Of a stretch of DNA of 64,000 nucleotides, positions 21,640 to 48,300 are shown piece after piece. The DNA lies in the NCBI GenBank assembly GCA_965112735.1, contig OZ218952.1:310001-374000 (forward strand). The letters run 5' to 3'. Both the position numbers and the translations under genes were made by a program. Within the stretch, counting starts at the first letter, position 1; each line of letters starts with the position of its first letter. The stretch comes from Phaeosaccion multiseriatum. Taxonomy: Eukaryota; Ochrophyta, other classes. The notes beneath the pieces were generated by a model, which saw nothing but the letters and a program-made list of their open reading frames with translations, searched no databases and was not told the origin of the DNA.

Positions 21640-23275
21640 CATTTTTTTTTTTTTTTTTTTGCTTTTTTTTTTTTTTTTTTTTTTTTACAAGCCTACAAGG
21701 TGGTGCTTCGGGCTGCGCGTGTGCAGGAGGGCGGGCGTCAATGCAAGGATTAGCCCGAAGCTGAACGTCAACACAAAGCCCATCGAGTGTGCCTGCCTGG
21801 TGGAGAAGGGAGGTCGCAGCGGAGACCAGAGCTGGAGGCAGTGCTTGACGTGACACCGGAGCATATACTTGTGGCCCTCTGGTGAAGACTGTGATGTTCC
21901 ACGCCTTGCTGTGCATCGACCTGGAGTGAGGTGGGCAAGGAGTACAAGGCTAGTGCGGCGGCGCCGGCCCTCCCTTGAAGCAGCTGTGAAAGAGGAAGAG
22001 AAGGTGCTGTTGGTGTTGGTGCCCTGCTCGACCTTCGTCTGGTGCACGCACCGTGGATGACGGCCGCGCAGCTGCGAAGGAACCCCGCTATGGAGAAGGC
22101 AGAAGGCTCAAAAGGCCTCGGCGGGCCAGCAAGCGGGTGGAGCTGCCGCCGCTCCTGGACGAGCTTTGGATCGTCCAGGAGCGGAGGAGGCCCGCCACAC
22201 CCAGCGCCCATGTAGGGACAGGGTTCCGTTCCGGAGTGCCGAGGGAGAACGGGATGGGGGGGGGTGGTGGAGGGGATGGTGGCGGGAGAACGCGAGGTCT
22301 CTGGGGAGGTGGCGCGGGGAGTCAGGGTCCAGGTCAGAGACAGCAACGCCATGTGGGAGTGGGGGGCTCCATCCCCGCTCGGAGCCCCTCCCGAGCTGCA
22401 GCCGAGCCCACACCGCCGCCACCGGCGCCATGGTCGGCATGAGGGTGGGCGTGGGTCACAATAGCGGCAACGGCAGCGGGGCGAGCGGGGGAGGTGAAGG
22501 AGGGGGGTCCGAGTCGAGGTGGTGGAGAAGGCCGGATAAGAGCTGGCAACAGTGGCGACACAGGTGGACAGGTCGCCCTCTCAATACAGGTACATTTGGT
22601 CTCATTTGAGAGTCGAAGACTCTCTTGCTCTCAATTGAGAGCGCTCCAGAGCCCGCAGGGCTCTGGAGACGCTCTGAGTTGAGAGCAGTGGTGATGAGAG
22701 GAGGGAAAGCTCTAGAGCCAGTCTCAAAAGAGAGCGTTTGGTCTTGAGAAGGTGGTGTCGCGGTGGGCTGATGGAAAAGTGAAGAAGATTGGTGCCTGAG
22801 TCACCCCCGACGAGAATACGCCAAAATTTCGCTCCCTTGATTTCCTCGAGGGTCTCAACTCATAGCGTCTCCAGAGTATCGTGGGCTCTCAATTGAGACA
22901 CCAGCGAGATGAGAGTACAGTGCGTCATCAATTGAGAGCAGGGTTTGGTGTAAAGAGTATATCACAACGACGACGAAGACTTTTTTTGAGAGGCGATTGA
23001 CTCTTCCGCAGCATCAGCTGCACGCATAGAAACCACTCTCATAATCTGAGATCCTCCGGCAGGCCGCAGGAGCTCATAGATCCCGCTGATCCCCACTGAT
23101 GCATGTACTCGTGCTTACCGGGAGAGAGCGCAAGCCGGAGATTTTGCAGTGCCCACGGTGAGAGAGAGAGGTCTGAAGAATTTTGACTGGGTAGGCCAGC
23201 AGACGTGGCTCATCCTGCTCTTGTTCGTCCTCCGCGTCCTAGCTTGGGCTTCTGATGTTGCTGCTGCTGATGCTG

Positions 23276-23312
<37 letters not shown>

Positions 23313-23580
23313 CGTTTGTTGCTGCTTACAGCTGTCCGTCCTTTCCTCGCGAGACTTTTGGCGGAACAAAAAAACGTTACAAAATATCTTCCAAGTCAAC
23401 AAATCCTCCCCGAGGGGGGCCACAACCAAAACAGCGGGGGGAAAAAAACTACGATCAGCAACAGCATCAGCCAGCAGCAACGGCAGGAGCCATAGCCACA
23501 GGTAACAAGAGGCAGCGTGCTACTGCTGAGGAATCCCGCTTGGCACTCTCCCCTGTACTGTGTTTTGTATAGGTAGCGGA
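21640..23580. other. gene-poor region with palindromic elements
   Basis: Poly-T runs at 21642-21686 are followed by GC-rich sequence without convincing exons, then a cluster of AATTGAG-centred palindromes between about 22590 and 22940. A CTG array lies at about 23260-23310. Open frames here lack recognisable domains. Confidence 0.5.
22627..22686. repeat. near-perfect 28-bp inverted repeat (hairpin, 3-nt loop)
   Basis: Left arm 22627-22654 and right arm 22658-22686 are complementary except for three bases; the loop is GCA. The left arm itself contains the palindrome GCTCTCAATTGAGAGC. A related arm recurs at about 22853-22903. Confidence 0.85.
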
Positions 23581-23642
23581 GGTGCTAAAGATATTTCCCT
23601 ACACCTTTGGATCTTCCACCTTCCCCCTCCTCCCCAGTATAA

Positions 23643-24365
23643 ATGAGTACTGCCAAGAGCCCGAAGAGCCGGAGGAAGTCTCAGTCTGCATTAGGCTCCA
23701 TGTGGCAGCCGTCTCCCGCCCCATCACGCTGCGATACGGCGGGGACAACACCGCCACTGGCGGATCATCCAGGGGCGGGAAAAGCTGGGGCCGGAAGAGC
23801 GGGGGGCGGGAACAGTCATCTAATCAGAGTTCCGGAAAGACTACTGCTGCGGCGTTGGTCCTTCTCTCCCCTCTGATCCAGGCCCCCTCGCGGACGCCTC
23901 CCGGTTTGACGAGGAAGGAGAGCTACCTAAAAAAAGCTGGATGGCGCGAGGAACACCATGGGACTCCTTGTTCGGCCCACTTCGGCCGCAAGGGGGCAGA
24001 TCAAGAGGCCCAGGGTACGTGAGTGAGTGGAGGGCTTTCCTTCCGTGACTCTCCCTCGTCTCATCTCAATAAATATGCTCTTGCTTTTCTGCATGCATAT
24101 GTCTTCAATTCCCCCACAGAGATAGCCGACCAGAGCACCCTCGCGGCCAACCTGTCCAACGCACGTATATACGTCAAGGCCCCTGCTGCTGAGCAGCTTG
24201 TGGAACGTATCCGAGGGATGCCTGACATCAATGGCGGAGCAGGAGGGCATGGGAAGGAGCCGGAAATGAATGTACGCGGATTTTTCTTCACGATTCGTGA
24301 CCATCATGGTGGTGCACCTTCAAGCCCCGCATGGAGGCCGAGGCATCTGAGACGGCGGAGAAGGT
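23643..24365 (+). CDS. possible small gene of unknown function, exon structure unresolved
   Basis: Not recognised and possibly not real. TATAAAT lies just before an ATG at 23643 (MSTAKSPKSRRKSQSALGS). A second coding-like block follows an acceptor at about 24118 (DQSTLAANLSNARIYVKAP, then AAEQLVERIRGMPDIN). No splice set joining the two in one frame was found with confidence. The basic N-terminus loosely recalls MCM4, but no MCM motif follows. Confidence 0.25.
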
Positions 24366-27300
24366 AAGGGATACATACACATACTCATCTTCTTCGGTAT
24401 TATAAGCTGAGCAAGTCTGTATGATTTTCCTACTCTTTTCCTTGTTGCAGAGATAGATGTTCGCGACGGCTGTGAAGGAGGGACACGAGGCGTACGCCCC
24501 CCCGGGGACATTTATTCACAGGGTTCCCCTCCTCGCCCGTAGCTAGGCGGGCTTAGCACACGTCGAGTCAGTCTGAGTGTTTCGCCAGCCAGTGCCAGCA
24601 AGTCTCCATTGATGCACTGCCCCGTGTCGCTTTCCCACCCGTAGAGGGGCGGCCGCAGCTCGGCGCCAGCATGAACAGGGGCATCAACAGAGGCATTAAC
24701 AGGGATAGGGGCGTGGAGAGACAGAGACTGAGCAGCGGTCTCATCATGCGAGGCATGTGCAGCCATGCGAGGACTGCTGCCGGAGGTACCGGAGTAGCTT
24801 GTCCTGCCGGAGAACCAACTTGTGGTACGATTCCTCGGATGGAACCGTCGCCGAGGCGGCGATGAAGGGAGGGTAAGCGTCGGGCCCACTCCTTCTCCTT
24901 GTCCTTGCCCTTGTCCTTGTCGCCCCCGCGGCCACGCTGTTGAGGGGCTCTTGAGCTCGCCACAGAGACCTGTCGCCAAGCAAGGGAGGGGGCTCGGTGG
25001 GCCGCGGTGGGTGGTGAGTAAGGCATGCCACGGGTACACTCGGGTACAGGCTCCATCCGCTCTCTCTCAGTGATTGAGTGATTGGGTGATGGGTGACTGA
25101 CTGACTGACCAAATACCCACGGGGTCCTGTCCGGCGCTGTCCCTTTCTACCCGAAGGCCCTCTTGCTACGCTGCGACGACTCCACTGCTCTGATCCTTCA
25201 CCACTGCGCGGAGGGTACCGGCTCTCTCCCGGGGGGGGGGGAGCAGCACCAACAACGACAATGTCATCACGCGCCCAGACGAGTGCTGTGTATACGTGCG
25301 ATGTGCGAAGAGAAAGGGAGGGGGTGAGACAAGGGGCTGTGAGAAGCAAAAACGAAGGATGGATCCTCATCATGCTCATCCTCATGCTCCTCCTCTTCCC
25401 CTTGCTCTCTGTGGCACTCTCTCGCCTCTCCCCCTGAGCGAAGAGGCTAGCTGAGGGTTTGGTTACCGCTGTGTATGTACACGCACACGCAGTGCACCAA
25501 GACTGCGCCCGCAACGACTCCCCCGCTCGTCGCCAGCGCTGTGATGCAGCCCTAAGATGGAGGAGGGAGGGAGGGAGGGAGGGGGGGAGGGGAAGGAGGG
25601 AGGGGGAGAGGGAGGGGGAGAGGGAGGGAGGGGGACAGGGAGGGGAAGGAAGGAGGGAGGGAGGGAGGGAGGGAGAGGGAGAGGGAGCGATAGCAAGCAA
25701 TGAAGGGGGGGAAAGAGGGCCTGTTGACACGTGGACACCAGCGCGGCAGTGTGCGCTTCTGTTTCAATGGGCCTCCTCCTGCCTCCTCACTGGCACTCAC
25801 ATTGGACGGGGTGGGGGAGGAGGAAGACGAGGAGGAGGCGCTGGGGTGAAGCGGAGCCAAGTTAAAGGGGCCTCATCCTCGGGATGAGGCGAGGAAAAAT
25901 GGAGAAGAAAGTTGGTGCTCCCGACTCACAACTGCCGAGGAGCCCTTTTTTATTTTTATGCTATCACTCGAACAGGAAAGACGCGTCACTCTCTGACAAG
26001 ACGCAGTCTTTCTCTCATATGGAAGAAAAGGACTGCGTCTTCTCCGCATGTGACGCAGGTGTTGCTGTGAAAGAAGCGAGGTTGTGCTAGGCTCAGATAG
26101 CCTACATGTTTCGCCCTCTCTAAGGGGGGGGGGGGCTGACCTCCTTAAAAGAAAGGAAGAGAAGAGAGAGGGCGGAGAGGCTACCCAGCACCGGTCATGC
26201 ATCTGCAGTAGAGCTTTAAGGATTGTGGGGGGGGGGGTGACGAGCGGACAGGTCAAGTGCTTGAAGCAAAGTCGGAATTGAGGTCGGAATGGTGAGTCGC
26301 GCTGAAAGCAGCCAGGACAATGAGCATGAGGACTTTCTCCGCTTAAACATTTGCGTAATCTGAGTCATGACTTGTCCCTCTCCCCCACAACCTGCCCCCT
26401 TCTGTCCGGCGCTCTCTGTCGTCATGTCGTGCCTCTCGCTAGTGTACGCAGGTCTGCAAGGCGCGGAACGATGAGGCCCTCGCTGAGGGAGATATGAGCA
26501 TAGGAGCCCTCACCTGCTTCTCGCTCCAGAACATGATCTTCGCAGACGGAGACAGAGGGAGGAGGAGAGGTGGGCTACGTGGGTACCTGCTGCCCCGGCA
26601 AGCACACGTTCGGCGCTTGTCATGATGATGCGGAACGCGCTCAAGGACATCAACCACGTTCCTAGTATGCCCAGGGGGTGCCCTCTTCAGGTACAGCTAC
26701 GTGTGCTTCCGTCTTCTCAGCTAGCGGTGCCTCAGTCTCCTCAGCCACAGGAGTACATGTGTGCTCCACAGCGATGGAGGCGCACATGTCCACCTGTTCC
26801 TGGGGAGACCAAAGTACCGTTGGCTGCGGAGACCGAAGCGGCGGCGAGAAGAGGGAAGCCCACGATACTGCGTTGGCCCTCAATGGGGACACTGCGGAAG
26901 AAGGACAGCCCTTCATGATGGTATGCTTCAGTCGCGGTAGCTGCTGTGGACCCGGACGCGCCTGTAGCTGAGCAGACGGAAGCAAGGGTTGAGTCGTGTA
27001 GATGACGCACCGGTGCTTCCGTCTCCTCGGCAACAGGTGCGTGCCGTGTTCCATCGCTGCAGCCGGGGACACCGAAACCGAAGGACCGCTTGCCAACACC
27101 CGCCTCCATCGTCGCTCATGACAAACACCATCGCCCTGCACACGAGCTAAAGGGGCTTCGGTCTTCTCCGCTGCAGGTGCATTCGGCTCCAGGCGAGGTT
27201 TCTCGGGCTTTAGGCTTCTGGGCCGTAGCCCCCTCCAGGCTTCGGGCTTCTGGCCGCAGGCCAGCGCAGGCTTCTGGCCGCAGGCCAGTGGTCAGGCTTC

Positions 27301-28409
27301 AGGCTTCTCAGGCTGGGAGAAAAATGGGGGACTTGGCAGGCTTCTCGCTACTTTCTGCAGGCTTCTGGCCGCAGGCCAGCCGCAGGCTTCTTACTTTCGG
27401 CCGCAGGCCGCCGCAGGCTTCTGCTTTATCGGGGGCCCGAGAAACCTCGCCTGGAGCCGAGTGCATGTGTGTGTCCACAGATATGCTTCCGTCGACTGTA
27501 GCTGCTGTGGGCACAAATGCACTGAGGGCTGAGGAGACCGAAGCACCGGTATAGCCGAGGGCGCAGAAGTGTGCAGCTACTTACCTTTCGTCCGTGTAGT
27601 AGATGACGAACGTGTGTTTTTAAAAATGAATCAAGTCAGTGTTCTCATGCTTCCCACCCACACACCACCCATCCATCAGTCAATCCCTTTCTTTTCCACA
27701 CAACGATGGGCCCTACTCTACTGTGTGCTGTTCGGAGTCATGGGCTGCCTGGTTGGTCTCCATCCGCTACTTGTATGGGCTATTTATTTGTTCCTTCTGC
27801 AGGAGCGTCTTCGGGCGCGTGGTGGATGGAGACTAGAGCGAAACGAGCCCTCGTGACAATCTTCTTGCTTCGCCTCCACTGGTGTGCACGCGACTCCGCT
27901 CTCACGCACGTGACGTACACATTGGTTTGTTTCTTCTCCCCTTACATTCAACAATACGTCACACTATTTGCTATTATAACATATCTCTATTGATTTCCTA
28001 TCTGCCTATGGATATTCAATGTATGTCTGCCCCTCTTTCTTTTTCCGCTTTGTCAATGCGTGGCCTGACCGACGATCCCGTCGCGTCATTCCTCCCCCCT
28101 CCCACACACACACACTTCACTTGACTGAAACGCACTGGATTCCCTCCATCTTCCTCTCCCTTCGAGCTCCTCCGCTTTCAAACTCTCTGTGCCGGGCTGT
28201 GTGACCACGGGTGGACCATCCCTCGGCCCTCGCCCCCTCGCCCCCCGCATCGCCCGGCACAACGAGGGGCTACAGCCCCCCCCCCCGCTCTATCACGAAG
28301 CTCTCGGCCACACACACACACGCGCGCACATCTTCGCTCGTCAACCCCCCCCCAGTCCCCCCCCCCCCCCGTCATGATTGATGAATTGAACCAAGTCGTA
28401 CCTCCCGAT
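24366..28409. other. gene-poor repeat region
   Basis: Holds a GGGA-rich array (about 25556-25690), an 11-bp stem hairpin (25998-26041), a degenerate minisatellite from about 26680 to 27560 whose translation gives AEETEAP-like repeats on the minus strand, and the second MITE copy. I see no supportable gene. Confidence 0.5.
27183..27460. mobile_element. MITE, copy 2 (same 26-bp TIR, 6-bp target duplication)
   Basis: Starts TCGGCTCCAGGCGAGGTTTC and ends with the inverted copy (GAAACCTCGCCTGGAGCCGA). Flanked by GTGCAT on each side (27177-27182 and 27461-27466). At 278 bp it is longer than copy 1, owing to more internal AGGCTTCTGGCCGCAGGCC-type units. It is oriented inversely to copy 1. Confidence 0.85.
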
Positions 28410-42826
<14,417 letters not shown>

Positions 42827-44903
42827 GCTGCACAAGGAAGTACGATTTGTTTCGTAGCCAGGTGGAGAGAAAGGCGGAAAAGAGGGGAAGGATGGAGGGA
42901 AAGAAGTGTACTGTTGTGGGTTGGGATTCGCAAGCCTGTGTTGATGGAGGCGAGGGCAGCAGTTCTCCAGCTCTTCCCCCTCCCTCTTTGGCTCACCTGG
43001 ACCCTCCCTTGCGAATCTCCTTGTAGTGAAGATGAAGTCTACGGTTTCAAGAATGTCGAGGTCTTCGACTTTGAAGTTTCATTTTCAGTTTGCTACACAC
43101 CCACACCCCTTCCCTCCGGCTTCCCCTGGTGGCACGAAGCCGGCCCCGCAAATGTTTTTTTGCGCAATTTACACACCTACTCTCGACCACTCCTGCCCCC
43201 AGGGGACGATGGGGGGGTCAAAAGAACGCGTTGTTTACACAATACAATATGTACATTTTCAACAAGTTTCCCTCCTTTTTTTAAGGGTGAGTAGGACCTT
43301 CCGAGTACGTTTCGAGCTGTCGGATCCCTCAGTTTAGCAATTGCATCTCGCTCTGCGTATGGTCTCCTTTCAAAACATGTACGTCTCCGCCCTCTCATGG
43401 CAGAGGAGGGGGGCTCCACCCCCGTCTCCTGCTTCCTACCCTCCCATCTTTCGAGTAAACCTCTCTGCCTCCTCTTCAATTCTTCCTTGATGGCGTTTTC
43501 ATGAGCCCAATGACATTGGAGCAATGGTCTTGCTCCTCTCACCCTCCCACAGCACACTGCTCTGGAGCAGGTAGCCGAGGCTGAGTCTTTTCTTCTTGTC
43601 CGTCACCCCACTGCGCAAAAGTTGCAGAGGAGACCCGCCTCGCAGCTTCTCCAATACGCGCAGGCGGCAATCCTCGGCAGCAAACCCGTGCTTCAAAAGC
43701 GTCTGCACCTGGCTCAATGAGGGACGCCGTAAACTCGTCTCCATGCGGCGGATAGCACCCCCACCGTTGCACTCCGTTTGGCATCCAGGGCCTCCTCCAG
43801 AGACTCTGCCATGCGGAGGCTGGAGTGCACGTCATAGATGTCCCCTGCATGCCCCCCCCCCACCGCATATCCAGCAGCTTCTAAAACTCATCTTCCGTAA
43901 AGAACCCGGCGCTGTCGTCGACGGCTCTGGCCATGGCTGCCAGCGCCATGGAAATATCTGCAGGGGCTCCTTCAATCGCCCTCATTGGTCGTACCCTTCC
44001 CCCTCCCCCCAACGGCCTTACGCACAGCTGTGTTGTACATCTTATCTCTTACACGTAAAGCTGACCCCTTAACAAGCCCTTTTCCCAGCTTCTTAGCACC
44101 GTCCTGGCGCTGGCGCTCCGGCAAGCATTTCATCCACAACGGCGCCGGTAGGTAAGTTGTGCACGTTCATCTTGACCCACTGCAGGTCTACCTCCACCAC
44201 CACCCTCCCCTCTGCTCTTCACTCCTCGATGGCCTCCTGCATGGGTCCTTGCCCACCGACTTGCGGCCCTACACCATAAGGACATGATGGGCAGGGTCCT
44301 TCAGAGTGTTCAGGGAGGTCCTCCGTGCCTGATATGGATTGTAAAAAGCAAGAGAAACACGGCCAGCGAGAGAGCGACAAAAGAGGCTGAGAGCCCCAGA
44401 GGGAGACAGAGATGAACACAGACAGAAGGAGAGAGAGAGAGACCGAGAGAGAGAAAGAGAGGGGGGAGCGAAATTTCGAACCCCCATCACCGACGACACC
44501 ATTTATTACCCAAACTCCAGCCCCTACCAGCATCACCACTACCACACACTACTCACTTACCATGCCGCCTCACATCTAGTCACCCTCTGCCCTTTCGCTG
44601 CGACAGTTTCTCCTCCCTCTCATCTTCGCGTCTCGATTCGGGACTGCCTAATAGTAATCCCCCGGCGCGTCACCCTTCCCTCCCCTCTTTGTACGGAAGC
44701 AGTCATTAGTTTCTCCTTCCAACTCGTGTGTGAACTATATTAAGCTAAAGCCTTAAAAGGCTAATTGCGCTCCGGAGGGAGAGGAGGGGAGGAAGTGGTG
44801 GTAGGAGAGTTCGATTAATCCCTTTTGATCTCTCTCCTCCCTCCTCTCTTTCCCTCTTCTTTACGTACTCAACGCATCCCTGTAGACTTTCCCCTCTTAC
44901 GGG
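42827..44903. other. spacer upstream of myosin and F-BAR genes
   Basis: Divergent 5' flanks of the myosin (minus) and F-BAR (plus) genes. A donor-like site at about 42994 on the minus strand could mark an untranslated first myosin exon. The middle holds the possible decayed gene at 43500-44360. Confidence 0.5.
43500..44360 (-). pseudogene. possible decayed gene of unknown identity
   Basis: Minus-strand fragments look protein-like but sit in different frames: ARAVDDSAGFFTEDEF, GDIYDVHSSLRMAESLEEAL, TLLKHGFAAEDCRLRVLEKL, DGAKKLGKGLVKGSALRVRD and WVKMNVHNLPTGAVVDEML. Stops and frame changes separate them, and no splice sites join them well. No family recognised. Chance open frames in GC-rich DNA are an alternative. 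Confidence 0.3.
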
Positions 44904-45294
44904 ATGGGTCTGCTGGGATCCCCCAACGCGGGGAACGGGGAGGAGGAGGAGGAAGACGGATTCTCGAGCACGAAAAACCAGCCCCCTCTCTCTCCTGTGA
45001 ATCACGCACTTCCGGCGCCCTACTTTCCTACTGCCGCGGCACCCAACCCTTCGTCTGACGACGCTGCATCTTCCTCCGCGCCGCGGCCTCTGGTGCGGGT
45101 CACGAGCTTCGCCACGCACTTACTCCTCGACTACGACAAGGTGAAGAAACGCAGTTACAGGTACGGAGTGCAGTCCCATCTCTCTGTTCCTTGCTTTGGT
45201 GCATCACTGCGTTGATGTCCCCCATTCCCCGTGCTCATATGCTCGCTCACACCCTTGGCTCTCCTCTTCCTCCACCTCGTCTCGCTCTACGTTG

Positions 45295-45336
<42 letters not shown>

Positions 45337-48300
45337 GATGCCTTCCCACTACCATGCCATATGCAGCACAACCAAGGTCATGGAGGACATGACCCAGCTA
45401 CTCAAGGCGCGCAGCTCCGCCGAGGAGGGCTACGCCAAGGGGCTGGAGCGATGCGCCAAGGAGGCCTTCCAGCAGGCTGACTCTACGGGCACCACCACCC
45501 TGCATGCCTTGGAAGGTGTCCGCTCCGACCTGCTCAACAAGGCTCAGCAGCACCGCACGCTGGCCACACAGCTGGTGACGGAGGTGTGTGAGCCGCTGGC
45601 AACACTGCGAGTGCGCCTCTCCTCCAAGCACAAGCAACTTACCACGAAGATGACGCGTCTGCAGAAGGAGACCAAGGGCTTTGAGGACAAGTACCGGCGG
45701 TCTCAGAGCAAGTACGAGCGGACGTATAAGGAGGCAATGTCGGCGGTGGAGGCGGCAAAGGAGCAGGGGGCGCTCCCAGCAGAGCTGCTCGAGCCCGTCT
45801 GCCGGCAAGGACAAGGGCAAGGGCAAGACGACGACGCAGGAGGGGATGGCCACCCTGCAATTCTTAGTGGCGGCGAAAAGAGCGGGAGTAAAAGCAGCAA
45901 GAACAGCGTCACCCCGAAGAGTAAGGGGGGTAAGAAGCTGGGTGGCTTCGGGGGCAGAAGCAGCAGCGGCAGCAGCAGCAACGGCAGCGCCCGCGTCGGC
46001 AGCAGCAGCAGCAGCAGCAGCGCGGAGTCGTCAGGCGGCGTTGGTGGTAGTAGTAGCGGCGGCAAGAGTAGCAACAAGATGATGGCCAAACTGTCCTCGT
46101 ATCGGCCGAACGTCAACCCCAAGGGAGACCTGGTGCAGTGGTTCATGCCCACCGAGAAGCAGCGCAGGGAGGCCTTGACGGAGACCGCAAAGGGGCTGCT
46201 GGAGGACACGGACGAGCTCAGAGTCAAGTGCCGCACCCACTGGCAGACCCTTGTTGCCCACGTTCAGGGCTTTGCAGAGCAGCTTCAGCACGTACTTAAC
46301 GAGTTTCAAGCCATGGAAGAGAGAGTCATTGCCGATGTCAAGGATGCCCTGAGGAAGGCCATTGTGTTTGAAAGCTCTGCCCTGGCCAATCAACAGTACG
46401 ACCTGCAGATGTTATTCAAGGCGATGGAGGGGATGAGTAAGTCAAAGGACCTTGGGGACTTTGTCAATAAGTCAAGGGGCCCGTTCGCTTCGGACGTGGA
46501 GAGCGTTGGCAAGGCCGTGCAGGTATGTGGGTAAGGATTGGGTTGGGGGGGGGTAGGGTAGGGTAGGGTAGGGTAGGGTGGGGAGGGGAGGGGAGGGGGG
46601 GTGCATGCATGCTGCGTGCGTGCTCTGCTCTGAGGGGCCAGCCGGGAGGAAGGACGGTGCTGATTGTGATATTGCTCGTATTTCTCTGATATTGCTTGCC
46701 ATTGCACCTCCACACTCAATGCATGTGGTGTGCATGAGTATATGTATGTGTCTGGTTTTGTCTCATTCTGCTCACACATGGCACACCCTTCCACCACACC
46801 GGCCACCCGACCGACCGACCAACCAACCCACCACTCAGGGCCAGCTGGAGTCCTACAACGGCAGCGAGAGAGAGTGGCGTGTGATCCAAGTCGTGTATGA
46901 GAACGTCTTTGGCATCACTGAGAAGCTCCCTCCGCCCCCGCCCGCGGAGTTCCAGCGCTTGCCCCCACTCCCCGCCTCTGTGCCCTCTGTCGCTACTGCC
47001 GAGAAGGGAGGTGGGGATGAACAAGAGGGTAGCAGGTCCAGTGGTGGCTTGGGGTCTGGGTCTGTGTCGGGGTCTGGGCATGCAAGAGCAGGATCGTCCG
47101 TACCACCAACTGCTATACCTGTGCCGGTGGTGCCTGGCGACTTGAGGGTGCTGCATGTGCTGCCCTTGCTCTATCCAGAGGACATTGACTACCTCACCAA
47201 GGGTGAGATCACGGTGGGGGAGGGGGAGAAAGGTGGAAGCAGCTCTGCCCAAAACGGGGAGGACGAGGATGTGGGAGATGAGGGGGAGACTGGGGAGGAG
47301 GGGGGAGAGAAGGCGGAGTCCTCATCCGAAGGGGGGCATCGTGGGGGCAAAACCGTGCTTGCACCGGCTGGGAAGATCTTTGAGGTGCTGAGTCAAGCGA
47401 GGCGGAAGCGGCAGCACCTGTCGAGATCGTTGGGGGGCAAGAATCAGGCCTCGACCTCCTCTCCTGGGCCCTCTCCCGGGCCATCGCCATCGGCTTCTCC
47501 GTCAGAGTCACCCGCGGGGGAGTGGGGGGCCAATGGCGATGCCGCCGCCGGATTGGATGACGTCAAGCTCTCTCTTGCTGTGCCCACGGGGTCAAGAGCG
47601 GTACAAGAGGGAGGGGGTAAGGGTAAGGATGAGAATGCGGCGCTTGTTGCCGGGGGCGCTGCTGCTGCTGGTGGTGGTGGTGGTGGTGGTGGGGAGGAGG
47701 AGGAGGAGGACGAGGACGAGGAGGAGGCGACGGAGAAGCAAGCGCAAGGAGAAGGGGAAGGAGTCGCCTTCAACGACTTTGCAAGGAGTGACGCGTCGCA
47801 TGGCGAGAACGGCGAGGAGGGGCAGCAGCAGGAGGAGGAGGGGGACGACGACGAAGGGGGGGAGGGGCAAGAGGGGGAGTACAATAACAACAGCTCCGAG
47901 GACAACTCCGAGGACAGCTCCGAGGACGGGGCTGAGGAGAGTGACTCTGAGGACGAGGAGCCATCCAGCCCCATGTACAAGCGCAAAACAGACGGGAGGG
48001 TGATCGACTCAGCAGGGGGCGGCGGGGACGGAGGAGGGGACGGGGGAGGGGACGGAGGGGGCTCCCTTCCCTTTAACTCCCCCTTGGACGACCCTGTGTC
48101 TCCGTGTCTCGGCGTCGTGGTTAGAAGCCCGAGTGTGATGCTTGCCACCATGTCTCCGCACATCCTACGGACTTTGAGGGCGGAGGCTGCTGGGGAGGGC
48201 GAGGAGGGGATGATGCAGGTGCCCGAGGTAGTGACGGAGGTGACTACCGCTGTACTCGCACGGTCCTCGAATGAGGCACCCACGAAGGAGGAGGAGCAGG

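Noticed and set aside
21503-21853. ORF across the tRNA candidate
   Set aside because: Its N-terminal part is the tRNA sequence read as protein, and the rest is poly-T coding for Phe.
23643-23876. MCM4-like N-terminus
   Set aside because: Only a short basic Ser/Pro-rich stretch matches in style; no MCM zinc finger, Walker or OB motif follows on the plus strand.
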